From NCBI GenBank assembly GCA_019188255.1, contig JAETXT010000002.1, positions 4,712,001 to 4,776,000 on the forward strand: a stretch of 64,000 nucleotides of DNA, read 5' to 3'. Below the pieces are notes generated by a model. That model was not told where the DNA came from. It did not search any database and saw nothing but the letters and a program-made list of their open reading frames with translations. Below are positions 1-11,463 of this stretch, piece by piece. The DNA comes from Verticillium longisporum (taxonomy: Eukaryota > Ascomycota > Sordariomycetes > Glomerellales > Plectosphaerellaceae). How positions within the stretch are numbered: the stretch's first letter is position 1; the number at the start of each line of letters is the position of its first letter. The position numbers and the translations under genes were made by a program.

Positions 1-227
1 GGACCCAATTGCAGAATGAAACAGGTTTTCTGGGGATTCAAAACAAAAAAAGATCACCAAGCTCAACGGTATCGTGTGATGAAATCAACTTTGGCGAGAG
101 GACAGCTCATGATGCAGCTGGTCCTGGGATCGAGCTGACGTCGTTTGTTGACTTGGGCTGCACTTGCCCGTTGCTCAAGCAATCAGGCGGCAGTGCTTAC
201 CTAAGATGAGCGAACCCACGGCCCGTG

Positions 228-303
228 GCTCACCGGGACGCAGGAAGCTCACCGGGATGCAGGAAGCTCACCGGGACGCGGGAAGCTCACCGAGACGCGG
301 GAA
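228..303. repeat. 19 bp tandem repeat, four copies
   Basis: Four head-to-tail copies of a 19 bp unit (gctcaccgggacgcaggaa and close variants) lie end to end. They differ only by single transitions such as acgcagg/atgcagg/acgcggg. It is a minisatellite in noncoding DNA with no evident function. Confidence 0.9.
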
Positions 304-1030
304 TCTAAGAACTTCCCCCTCCCGAAACGCGTCCCCGCAGCGGCAGATCTTCGGGTTCCTTCCCTTCCCTTTCCCTTCCCGACCCGCGCGATCGCCGCAG
401 CCACAATGCCAGATCCCGTCTCCTGCGCCCCGCGCGTCAGTGGGTGGTTCCGCAGGCGTGGGGCCCAGCGTCGTGCCGTTCTTGTGTTTGGGTGACACGA
501 GCTTTCTTGAATGACGGTTTTGCTTGCCTCTCGGTCTTTTCGCCGTGGATTGACGGAATGACCCCCACCAAGACAAGAAAAGAAGTCTCGGAGATAACAT
601 CGAATGATCTGCCATCCTCCCCTGTACACGTGGAGCAGGCGACAGAATGACTCGAGTCAGCAAAGGCAAAATGGCGGCTGATGGCGACATGGCGACATTG
701 GCTGGGAACCCCCATCATCCATGTACATGTCACCCTACCCGCCTCTGCCGCCGCCAATTGTCAGACCACCAGAGTCAATACCCTTACATCATCAACCTTC
801 CGCGCTGAACCCTGTAAATGACCATCTTTGGGACGGCAACGAGCGGCACCAGCACGGATCAAGAGCATGCACAACCACCACATTGGCTGCATCGTACCGC
901 CTGGACCATGTGCTCCCTTACTTCTATCTATCTGCCTAGACCCAAGCAACACTCTCCCGCTGCACCGTTGCAGCTTTAAAAATAAGTGAACGAAAGAGAT
1001 GGGACGATGAAGCAGTGACGGGTATAAAAA

Positions 1031-1033
<3 letters not shown>

Positions 1034-1061
<28 letters not shown>
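1034..1061. repeat. GA microsatellite
   Basis: An uninterrupted GA dinucleotide run of about 28 bases, followed by a purine-rich stretch. Confidence 0.9.
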
Positions 1062-1067
<6 letters not shown>

Positions 1068-1800
1068 GGGAGAAAGAGAACAGGAAGAAAAAAAACACTG
1101 TTCATCTTAGGATGCCCAGGTACCACGTCATCGTCCCATCTTCTTCTCTTCTCATCCAACGACAAAATCATCCCCAACATCTTCATCCTCCGTCTCTTGC
1201 TCTTCAAATTAAAAAAAAAGCATAGCTGAACAAGCCAAGTATGTGAGGTATCAAATCGCTGCATGCGCAGAATCAAACTCAATCCTTCCCGGTTCGAGGC
1301 AAAAGATTGCACCCTGTCGAGCTCCGGTACCACTCGTCATCTCCTCTCCTTTTCGTAAACCAGAGGGCTCGTTGTTGTCCTCCGATCACTATGCCCGTGG
1401 CCGCCCTGGCCGATGCAAAACGCCTCGTGTACCTCTCACAACCAATTCGTTTGAGGAGCCCTCCGAAAAGCTGCGCCACCCCATCCCCCACCCAACGTTC
1501 GACTTTGCTCGGGTATGGCGGCCATCCAGGGAAGAATACACACGAGAAGCGAACGAATGTACAGGCCGCCATGATTGCAGGTCGATGGCCCCATGAGCTC
1601 GCCTGCCGAGACATTGAGTTTGCCACGAGTTGTTGGCACCGCCATGTCTCAGTTTGCCTAGGCCCGAAAGAGCCACGCAGCGTGGTTTCGGCAGCTGGAC
1701 CCCGCGACGCCCCACCGAAGTGCGATCGAGGTGGAGGCCTAAGGCGTCGGCGTTTGGCCTTCTGGCTGAAGACGCAGCGCTGATCGTACGCGAATCTGCC

Positions 1801-3113
1801 TTATAGTATCAGCTGCTTCAGGTTTCGCTGTATGATCATGTCCTGGACGGAGCCCATCGTGATCTTGAGCAAATTCGTGTCCGTTGCATTCGTCAGGTGT
1901 CCGTAAATCTCCTTTTCCATGTTCCGGTTGAGGGCGCGGAACTTGTCGAGGAAGTACTTGCTAGCCGACTTCCAGTCGTCGGCGGGACCGTGGTAGTCTG
2001 TGAAGCCATGGGCTGTGATGGGGCTTCTCGCGATCTTCTCCTTGAACAGGTCCATCTTGTTGAGGAACAGAATCAGTGCCGACTTTGTGAACCAGTGCGA
2101 GTTGGCGATCGATTCCCACAGCATGAGTGCTTCGTTCATCTGGTTCTGTGGCCGACGTTAGTGATTGCCCTTGTTGTACGCCCGCAAGCAATACTTACTC
2201 CGTCTCGATCCTCAACAAGACATTGGTCGTAGCCACTGATGGCCACCAGGAACAGGAGGCAGTTGACGTTCTCGAAGCAGTGGATCCACTTCTTCCGTTC
2301 TGATCGCTGGCCTCCAACGTCAAACATGCGATAAGTCAATTGCCCGAGGTCGAAGACCGTCTCGGTAATGCCGGTCGTACGGAGTCGCGATCGGAGCAGA
2401 TCTTGATCTGTTGGGACGTAGCTTTCGCTCCAGAGTCTGTCCACATCGTCGCAGAAGCTAGCACACCAAGTCAGGAGGACACCCACACCAAGAACAGAAG
2501 ACAGGACATACTAGGCCAAGTTGTCATGCAGCGCAAACTCGTTGCCTTTTTCGATGGCTTGCCTGACACCCTTATCGACCCAGAGGGACTTGATGGGGGC
2601 AAGATACTCTTTGGGGAGAGGGTCGGACGCATTGATCTCGTTGTCTACCAACAAGAGCTCCATGTGTTTCTGCGCGCACCGGGTCAGTCATTGTACTGGG
2701 TTGGCAGACGTTCCGACACGCTAATCGTACCTCATTCTCGGGGTTCTCGAAGCTGACGTCAATCTCCTTCATCGCCTCAAAGATCAGACGGAAAGACTGG
2801 ACAACATTGTTGAATACGACGGGCTTCCACTCGAGCTTCTCATTCTTACTGAAGCCTTGCGCGTAGATCAACTTCATCTGCTTCAGCACGGTCGATTTGC
2901 CAGACTCTCCAGCACCTAAGTGACCCTCGGTAGTTAGTGCATGTGGTTGTGGCGGCGCTCGCGATCCTTGTCGAATGAGAATAGACTCGACGTACCAAGA
3001 AGGAGCAGCTTGACTTCCTTCGCCATGCGCTTCTCGTCTTGCCGAATAACACGGTCGAGCTCCCTTGTGCGCGCTGCACCGCTGTTGTCCTTCTCTCTAC
3101 TCCCAAAACACAT
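1801..3113 (-). CDS. gna-2: Heterotrimeric G protein alpha subunit, group II (GNA-2/MagC type)
   Basis: GTP-binding alpha subunit that relays signals from seven-helix receptors at the plasma membrane. Five exons are visible. Exon 1 (3113 to about 2996) starts MCFGSREKD and ends just before the P-loop. Exon 2 gives GAGESGKST and the [16 protein letters not shown] helix. Later exons carry the RTTGI arginine segment, the switch II motif [12 protein letters not shown], the guanine-specificity motif NKMD and the TNATDT box. The protein ends in NLKQLIL, so it lacks the cysteine at position -4 that is ADP-ribosylated in group I subunits. The N-terminus is MC rather than MG, so it would be palmitoylated and not myristoylated, as is usual for group II. 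Length (about 355 aa) is normal and all GTPase motifs are intact. Group II is judged from the N- and C-terminal signatures. The other two fungal groups fit less well. Confidence 0.93.
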
Positions 3114-6100
3114 CTTGTCAGACCTCCCTCGAGGGTAGGCGTGATAGCTGGCAGGGTGAGTTCAGTCGGCGGCTCAAGTCGAGGGTGCGCCCTGGTGGAG
3201 ACGAAAGATTCGAGTGTGATGTAGGCTCGAAGCCAGTCACAAGGGGGGACGTCAATCCGATTCGACAAGGCGTCGACACGGCGTCTAAGGTGTGGTTATT
3301 GGTGGCTCGATTGTGCTTGGCTTCTTGCGCAGGCAGTAGAAGCAGGCGTGTAAAGACGAAGGGAGAGAAGCTTTGGAGTCGACCGCAGCAGGCGATTGGC
3401 GCGAAGACCTAGGGTTGCGGCGGACGGGGATGAGATGCCGGAATCTAATTAGCCTGGCAAGCCCGAGAGGGTTCGTATGGTGCACAAGGGGGGGAGATGG
3501 GTCGTATGGGTGATGCAATCAATGAGCGTTGCGGAGGGTTGGAAGGCGGGCCGACAATATCGTCGACGATGCTGCGTGGGAAAGGGGGAAAAGAACAATC
3601 GAGGACGGCTCGCCAGATGATGGGGGCAGGAAGGAAGAGAAGGAGCCAGAGGCAGGCGAGAGAGCACGTGTGTGTGGTCGTGGTGGTGGTGGTGGGCTTG
3701 GATATTTTGGGTACAAATCCCAAGCAACCAAGCACGAGTGCGGCCGGCGGCCGGCCAGGAGTACCAGTGGGAGCGATTTGGGGAATTGGCAGCTTCTCTC
3801 CTCCACACTCACACACTGTCGCTCGCCGGAAGCAGTGGGAAAGCAAGCCGGAAGACAAGCCGTCAGGTAGCACCTCGGCGTGGGAAAGTGGGGACTCAGA
3901 CGCAGGAACCAGGCCAGGAGGTAGGCAGGTAGGTACTTCGGGGCACATGGGAAGGCAGAAACAGTGGGAAGTACCCGCTGAAGAATCTCAACCCACTGGA
4001 CGGGCTTGCATGGCCCTCGACAGGGGCAGTCGCTGTTGGCCACCGTCTTTCTTGCCCTTTTGCCTCCCAAGTCCGAGACAAGTTCTTGCTCACCCTGAAG
4101 AAGGGCCGTCTCTAGCACGTTTTTGGTACTGGTGTCGGCGCGCACGCCCTGACGTTTCTCCGTCGCGCTGTCCTGTCCTGAGGGTAGACCACTGCCATGT
4201 GAACCCGAAGCCCTCAAGTCCGAACTCCTAGCGGGCTTGGTCCAGGATTTGCGTTCAGAGTTCAATCGTCCCAATGGTTTTCACCATTCGACCCCCCCCC
4301 CCAGCTTCGACATGCCCGACCAACCTATCTGCAGATGGAACCTAGCACAAGCACTAGGTCGAGGAGGCGCGCATGTGGGCGCACATGGCGGAAGGCCCCG
4401 CCAGGATTCCGCAGATTTACGCACCTCCTACGATCTGGACGGTGGATGATCCTAAAGGAGTGCCAACTGGTCTCATGTTGCTTTCTGACATGATCATTAC
4501 GGTTTCCCCGTCAAAAGTCCGTTCGTGTCTATCCCCGACCCCGCAGCTTCTAGACGCTCAATGGACTTTCCTAGCGTATCTCGACATTGCGACACCACAT
4601 CATGAAAAGCAACCAATGCATCGTCGCCGTCGGATCCGGTAAAGTGGACATGCTCCCGTTTTTGTTGGATGAGATGGGAAAGGGGAGGGAGGCCAAGCAC
4701 GACCATGACCCTCCTTGGGCGCGCGGCGCATGGCGAGCAGGGATGCGGCGAAGGCAAACTGAAGGGGCCTTCAGGCTCACAGCCTCGTGCGTGGGACAGC
4801 ATCTACAAGGCCGGCATCTCATCCCGTCCTCTGATCATATCACAATGCAGGGTACACTTTTGGGTTCTTGGGGGGGGGAGACGTCTGAGCACTGACTTCC
4901 GTTCAATGCTGTGCTCGAAACAACAGTCATATCTCAGCATGGCTGGAGGGGCTGTGCTTTTTTGGAGCGTCAAAAGCCGCACTACCTTGCCTGACATCAT
5001 CGAAACCCAGACCAGCAACGCCAGCAAATGCGATAAACCGCCGCACAACGTCTGTTGGATGGGGAGGGAACTTCCCTGAACTGCCGGGTTTGCCCCCAGA
5101 GAAAGGCGCTTGTGGCCAGACGACCCGCCAGGTGTTTCATCGGTGGGAAGCCTGTCGTATTAGCGTGGACGACTGGTGACGGGAACCTTTCCACATGATC
5201 ATCGATCCGGTACGGGTGGGCAGACACTGGCAGGTGGCCAAGAAGCATTGCTTTTTTTCTTTATTCACCTACCGCAAGACGCCCAGCTGAGAAGCCATGA
5301 GGACGCCACAGAGAAGTCAAGCGAAATAGACAACTGCGACAAGACAGAGACGGACGAGCAGAATGACCAGGGTAAGGTCGCCATGAAGATCAATATGGGC
5401 GTCATGGTGAAGATGCAGGGGAAATTGGATCTGCGGGTTTGAATCTTCTCAAGGTGTCATCGCGTGTCGGAACGCTCTTGAGCCCCAGAGCCCCCTCTCG
5501 GGAGCCTGACCGCAACCAGACAACATGTCTTGCCAGTGTCACGACTGAACGTTTCCCACTTCGGCAACAGGACCCAGATCTGAGGATGCAACCGTCGGGC
5601 ACTCGAGCTCGATGGGGAAGATCAGAAGCCTGATGCATTTGATGGCAAGAAGCAATGTCGAGTGTTGTGCATTGCGTATGCTTGTTCGCAGGCCCATTGC
5701 CCCATTCGATTCAGTTCTCGTTTGGCATTGCTCCCGTCTCTCTCACAGCTGTGAGCAGTCAAAGCTCCACCCGCTGTGCGTGAGCCGCCCCCTGCCGTCC
5801 ATACCCTTGGCCGCCTTTCGTGTCCGACAGATGGCTGGCGTCTGGTCCGGCTGCGGGGGGGTCTGATGGGTTCTGTCCATCAGTCAGTCAGCCAAGCTGG
5901 CGCGCGTTACCGCTGCTGCCGTCTTGTTGGTCATCCAGTCCTTTGGAGGGGATGCAGTGGTCTCGAAAAATTGCCATTTTGGACCATGGCCTGTCTTTGG
6001 CCCTTTGCGACGGATCGCTGTCCTGGGTGACAGGCAGGCAGTGATGCCCAAAACAAGGCCCAGCAGACACGGATAGCTAGAGATGAGCAGCGAGCGAGTG

Positions 6101-6413
6101 GGTTCAGGCTTGTCGGTATCGAGTCGCTCAGAGCAGGTTCTGACCGCCAGCAGCCCGTGGTCGTGGATTGGGTTGGGTTGGATCCAGAAAAATTTTCTCC
6201 AACGTTTATAAACCTCGCTGACCGCACCCTGGCCTACTTTTTCCGTTCACGAGTGACGACATTGCACTGTTGATACCCGAACTTCAACAAAAACAACACC
6301 ACAAGACACTGGCGTTCCGTCATATCTTCTTGCGCAACTCCATCCTTTGGCACCCCCGCCTCACCACAAATTTGCACCCACGCCTTCCCAGCTTTTGCAG
6401 ACCCGTCGCAACC
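3114..6413. other. Intergenic region between divergent G-alpha and spermidine synthase genes
   Basis: A 3.3 kb stretch with no supported gene. It holds the promoters of the two divergently transcribed flanking genes, a GTGGTG-rich patch near 3665-3700, a long C run near 4291-4302 and a G run near 4871-4879. Overlapping 240-250 aa frames at 3.5-4.27 kb on both strands are low-complexity and were rejected. Confidence 0.55.
6205..6212 (+). promoter_or_regulatory. Putative TATA element of spermidine synthase
   Basis: TTTATAAA lies about 200 bp upstream of the spermidine synthase ATG and is followed by a CT-rich leader. The position suits a fungal core promoter with a leader of normal length, but the assignment rests on sequence only. 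Confidence 0.35.
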
Positions 6414-7867
6414 ATGAGCGAAATTGCCCATCCCACTATCCAAGGTTGGTTGGACCCCTCCGCATCCTACGATCTTCATGACGAGGTCTTCAATCGCGTC
6501 ACTTGTCACTTCCTGCTCTTGAAAATCGCACGGCGCGCCATCGAATGCTCAGATGCAACCAGACTGGCTCCGGAATTGCAATGCCACGGGGGGGCGCCTG
6601 GCTTCTCACAGAGCTCGACACGAATGAGGGGCAGAATGTCTTGATATTTTTACCCCGCCATCCGTGAAGCACCCACTTCACCTACAACCAACCCTCAAGC
6701 GATTGGTTCCCACTCATCCCCCCGAGCACCACAAGATATCATCGCGACAGACAGAGGCTGACTAGAATCAGATGGATGGTTCCGTGAGATCTCCAACATG
6801 TGGCCCGGCCAGGCTATGACTCTCAAGGTCAAGAAGGTCGTTCACCACGAGAAGAGCCAGTACCAGGATGTGCTCATCTTCGAGTCGACCGACTACGGTA
6901 TGGTCCTCGTCCTCGACAACGTCATCCAGGCCACCGAGCGCGACGAGTTCTCGTACCAAGAGATGATCACCCACCTTGCCATGAACTCTCACCCCAACCC
7001 CAAGCGCGTCCTCGTCATTGGCGGCGGCGACGGCGGCGTGCTCCGTGAGGTTGTCAAGCACGAGTGCGTCGAGGAGGCCATCCTCTGCGACATTGACGAG
7101 GCTGTCATCCGCCTCTCGAAGCAGTACCTGCCCGGCATGTCTGTTGGCTTCGACCACCCCAAGTCCAAGACCCACGTCGGTGACGGCTTCAAGTTCCTTG
7201 ACGACTACAAGAACTCGTTCGACGTGATCATCACCGACTCGTCCGACCCCGAGGGCCCTGCCGAGATGCTCTTCCAGAAGCCCTACTTCCAGCTGCTTCA
7301 CGACGCTCTGCGCGATGGCGGCGTCATCACCACCCAAGGTTGTAAGTTCACCCCCCCCGGCCTTTTGGGAGCCTCTTCCAAAATCATCCTGTGATATCTG
7401 GCGACGTCATCTAAGATTTGTCCAGGTACTCCCTCTTACTTGCTTCGCCTTTCCTGCCTCACCTTTGTCGGATGACAGCCGGCCTGCTCAGCTGCCTTAC
7501 GATCCTTGGACCCCCAGTCTCTCCCTCCCCGGCTGAATCTGTTGATGCTTTCTTACAGGTACAGGAGCTTTCCGCTAACGTGCCAACAGCCGAGAACCAG
7601 TGGCTGCACCTGCCCCTGATCACCAAGCTTCGCAAGGACTGCAACGAGATCTTCCCCGTTGCCGAGTACGCCTACACCACCATCCCCACCTACCCCAGCG
7701 GCCAGATCGGCTTCATGGTCTGCTGCAAGGACGCCAACCGCAACGTCCGCGAGCCCCTGCGCAAGTGGTCCGCCGAGGAGGAGGAGAAGCTCTGCAAGTA
7801 CTACAACGCCGACATTCACAAGGCTGCCTTTGTGCTGCCCAACTTTGCCAAGAAGGCCCTCCAATAG
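6414..7867 (+). CDS. spe3: Spermidine synthase
   Basis: Transfers the aminopropyl group of decarboxylated S-adenosylmethionine to putrescine, making spermidine in the cytosol. Three exons: 6414-6444, 6772-7341 and 7590-7867, summing to 879 nt (292 aa), normal for the family. Exon 1 encodes only [10 protein letters not shown], and splicing restores the conserved [16 protein letters not shown] block. The nucleotide-binding GGGDGG motif ([16 protein letters not shown]) and the catalytic-aspartate segment [12 protein letters not shown] are intact. So is the [10 protein letters not shown] segment in exon 3. The upstream frame is open in phase but has no ATG before 6414, which fixes the start. The second intron donor is taken as GTAAGT after CAAGGTT; a donor three bases earlier also keeps frame. 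No fusion to saccharopine reductase, which is found in some basidiomycetes. Confidence 0.96.
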
Positions 7868-8355
7868 ATGACTTCTTTAGCGGGGAGGCAATAGAAGCGA
7901 TATAGTGGTCGTTTTATGATGAAAAGTGAAAGCGACACATGATCAGGGCGCAAGGATATCAAAAAGGGGGATGAGCTGTCACAGCCAGTCAGCAAGCAGA
8001 AACGACGTATCAAGAGAGAAATAAATAAAAAGGTGTCACGAGCTCGTGCTGCCCATAATGAGATCTCCGTCGTGACATTGGTAGTGAGAAACCCTTTTTT
8101 CGAGAGCAGTGGAGTTGATCGGACAGTCGGAAGATGAAAAGTGGACGTCATGGAAAAGAACAGAGTGTGACGCATCTTTGAGGTCTCGCTTACGTGACGT
8201 GATGGTTCAATTTTTTTTATGGCGCAATTGCTTTAGCAGGTTGGTGTGGACGCCGAAAATGTGTCGCTCACTCTATTGGAAACTCGCCCAATTGAAAAGA
8301 GAAAAGACAGGCTCACCGAGAACGAGGCGGTTGCCATAGCTTGTCAGATCTCAAC
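7868..8355. other. Intergenic spacer
   Basis: About 490 bp between two co-oriented genes. It should hold the 3' UTR of spermidine synthase and the short promoter of the next gene. I see no further gene. Confidence 0.6.
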
Positions 8356-9143
8356 ATGGTGCGTCCCCATCTTTCTTCTTTCCTGTTTTCACTCAGCGAG
8401 CACCGAATTGGTGGCGGAAGCTGAATACGACAGGTCCACGCCGATGCCTCCAACTTCGCCGAGGGCGTGACCAAGGTGGAAGCTTACGAACAGGTCCTCC
8501 TCCACGCCGAGGGTCTTTTCCACGAACAGCGAAACTGGGTAAGCAGCAGCAGCTGAACACCTCTCGTGCCAAGATGACAGACAAACTGACATATCATCGC
8601 AGGTCTGGTAAGTACTCTCTGTGACTTTTTGTGAGGGACACATCAAACCACACCCTTGGCCCGACCGTCCCGTCGTCCCCAGAAGGCCCACCCCCTGTCC
8701 TGACTCGACCCCCTTTTCTCTTTAGCAACCTCTCCAACGCGGCCTCCCTTCTCTGGCACGCGCTGCACTCCCTCGCTGCGCCGAGCAACGCCGTCAACTG
8801 GGCCGGCTTCTACGTCCTGGACCCCCTGGCACCCGGTCAGCTCATCCTAGGCCCTTTCCAGGGCAAGGTGGCGTGTCAGACGATCCGGTTCGGGCGCGGC
8901 GTGTGCGGCACGGCGGCGGCGACGGCCGAGACGCAGCTCGTGCGGGCCGTCGAGGCGTTCCCGGGCCACATTGCCTGCGACGGCGACAGCAAGAGCGAAA
9001 TTGTGGTGCCTATTGTTGCCAAGGGGGGCAAGGTCGTGGCCATTATCGACATTGATTGCACTATGCTCGACGGGTTCGACGAGGTCGACCAGCAGTGGCT
9101 CGAGAAGCTGGCGGCGTTGCTGGCTGAGGGTTGTGACTGGTGA
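8356..9143 (+). CDS. Free methionine-(R)-sulfoxide reductase (GAF-type fRMsr)
   Basis: Reduces free methionine-R-sulfoxide, protecting the cytosol from oxidative loss of methionine. The protein is 176 aa, matching yeast YKL069W in length. The GAF fold is complete, and three conserved cysteines are present in GKVACQ, GVCGTAA and GHIACDGD, followed by KSEIVVPI. The exon structure is unusual. Exon 1 is just the ATG (8356-8358). Exon 2 is 8434-8538. Exon 3 is a 5 nt microexon (8603-8607) flanked by AG and GTAAGT. Exon 4 is 8726-9143. Joining them gives VHADASN...EQRNW-VC-NLSNAASLLWH, which reproduces the family's NWVCNLSNA block and is the only join I found that keeps frame. Total 531 nt, divisible by three. 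Confidence 0.92.
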
Positions 9144-11463
9144 TGATGGTTGGGACTGGTTCCGTCCCTTTTGGCCGAATTCTCAGAGCCGCGTCATGAC
9201 GGGAATACGGTGCATGTTACTTTGATATAGCTGATGGTGTGCCGAGCTAGGGAGCCGTCTTGGAAGCAGGCCTGAAGAGAGCACTTTTTTATTATGTCCG
9301 TTTCCTGCTTGAGATATCCCGCCTCGCCTCCGTGTCACATGGCCGCCCAAGCCATCACACAGCAGTGCTTCGTTGTGAGAGCCTACACTTCCCCCATGTA
9401 CGTCTGAGTAGTAATGCTGCATAGATGGCAGGTTTTCAGGGTGACAAGTCAAAGTCAGAAAGGGTCAACAACACCGTATTGTCTAGTTGAACGCAAAACC
9501 TGTGCGCACTAGTTGGTGTTGTATTTTCATCTTGAAATGACTGTCTCGGGGATATGTGCATTAGGGAAAATAGTGTGATACTTTCTCCCAGCTCGTTGAT
9601 CCTATGCGACCTCACAGGCCGGTACCCTCGCCATGAACAGTTCTTTTATCAAATTACTTGGACATGGCACACCTCGAAAGCGTGGGAATTATATCCCTTA
9701 ACCACAAACTTGCGTTTCTGCGTGATGTGGTCGAGCTTCCTACGCGCACGCCTGAAGGCTTGAGACTTGATAAATCTCCGTCTGACCTTAGGACAAGGGT
9801 CGGGCAGAACCCATCCTCTGAAGAAATGGAGAGTCATGACACTCAAGATATTTCATTGTATCCCCTGATATAGATTGATATAGAGTTCGTTACTAGTCTT
9901 CGGTCTTCGATACTTGTCCATACGTTGCGACGGTCCATAGGTTAAGCCTGAAGTCACCTCTGAGGCGTTGAGTTCTCTGAGTTCCAGCCAAAGGCTGGCG
10001 AATCCTATCGTAGGCGCTTACAGAAGACCGTCTCTAGCATCTTCCACGTCGTGAACCATATGTATGGATCATCGCTCATCAAGGAGATCCTCCATACTCA
10101 TCTGAATAGGGGTGTCTTTGGGGCGTTAGTCGTGGTGAAGGTCGTAGTGGGCGCTTCAGTTCGATGACAAACCCGCTCAGCAGCTGCGCGCGCCCTGAGA
10201 CATGCCTCAGGCGCCCCCGAAAACTGCCATAGTAATGCGATAAAAGTTCTGAACGTTTTCTTTTTTTCTTCCTCATCGGATACCCTCTCTAAGTACGAAT
10301 CCTGAGTTCCCCTACTAACTTTAAGGCCTAAAAAGGTTATGTCTAATACTTAAATACGGCTTGGTTCTAGGTCTAAGCGCGCCCTAGCTCGCTCGGTACT
10401 TCAGTACTTGATTCTAACCTATTAGCTAGCTTCACGTCATAACGTAATGTCAATAGAGCTCCACCAGATCATCTTGGGGGAAATGAAGCTGTGTCAAGTC
10501 GTTCATCGCGTCGAACGATTGAGTGCAGATGGTTCTCAACAGATAGAAGCTAGCTCGGCTCCAAAGCTTAGCCATCGATCTAGCTGGGATTAATTCAACT
10601 AGTCCCAACGAAGCATGTTCAAATCACCTGATTGTAGAGCCTTTACCGTCATCTCACGCGGACTGGGATTGCGGATCCCAGCGTCGCTCATCCACCTACT
10701 GATTCCAGACCGAACGTTACTTTAAGTGCCGCGTTACAGAAACCTTCACCTTCCTGATAGGGTTCGTGTGACAGTCCGAGCCAAGAGGGGCTCCCTCAGA
10801 AGCAGTAGTAAATGCAAGGGTACTAGGGGGTTTCCTAGCATCGACACTGCGGGTTCCCTATTTTGTAACTGCTTGTTTTTTTAACCACAGGGTACCAAAC
10901 TGTCAAGACTTGCCAGGCAATCGTTTCTATCAATTTTAAATTCATGTTAGCTAAGTGGCGTGGTCTCTCTATTACAGTCAAGCCAATCAGTGTGTCCAGC
11001 ATCGTGAACTGGAACAGTATTGAACGAATGAAGACTTTATTACGTACAACTCATGAGGCGGAAAACTTGGGAATTGGGCTGATGCTAGTGATTCAGAAAC
11101 CCCTGTATTTCGTCTGGCTCATTTTACACTGCCGGTCAAGGTCCAAAGAGCTGCCCAAAATCGCACAAGCAGTAGAAGTCTCTGTAACGCAAATGGGCTG
11201 CAATACGTTGCCCAAGAGGATACTCCTGTTAAGAGACCGTTGAACGTCAACTATAAGTAGGAAGATCCTCATCGCTTCCCTACTCACAGTTTCCCTCTGT
11301 GGTAACCTAGTCTCTCCTTGATTTGATATCTCGGTTTCACTTTCATTCGTTTCCACGTACTTCTTTTCAACCTCTCACTCGCTCTTTTCACCCGGTCCGA
11401 TTAATCAATCTCAACTTATAGTATACTTCTTTCGATTCATCTGATTACGATCCCCCGGCAATC
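9144..11463. other. Gene-poor region with degenerate, TpA-rich core
   Basis: No gene is supported. From about 9860 to 10900 the base composition changes. TpA dinucleotides and A/T-rich blocks (for example ctaactttaaggcctaa) become common, unlike neighbouring coding DNA. This would fit an old repeat degraded by C-to-T mutation. I could not find terminal repeats or residual transposon protein, so its origin is open. Confidence 0.4.
11252..11259 (+). promoter_or_regulatory. Putative TATA element of the deuterolysin gene
   Basis: TATAAGTA lies about 205 bp upstream of the protease ATG. A CT-rich stretch (about 11330-11400) follows it, as is common at fungal transcription starts. Confidence 0.4.

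Larger units (their letters stand above)
1..1800. other. Intergenic region, no gene recognised
   Basis: No reading frame here has recognisable protein similarity. The overlapping frames on both strands are GC-driven. It contains a four-copy 19 bp tandem repeat (228-303) and a GA dinucleotide run (about 1034-1061). The right end is the 3' flank of the G-alpha gene. Confidence 0.6.

Noticed and set aside
3497..4274. Overlapping open frames of about 244 and 251 codons on opposite strands upstream of G-alpha
   Set aside because: Low-complexity Pro/Ser/Arg composition, no domain, both strands open at once. Explained by GC-rich DNA with few stops.
6768..7337. 190-codon frame antisense to spermidine synthase
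   Set aside because: It mirrors a strongly conserved coding exon; the Val/Leu/Asp-rich product is typical of antisense C-rich codons.
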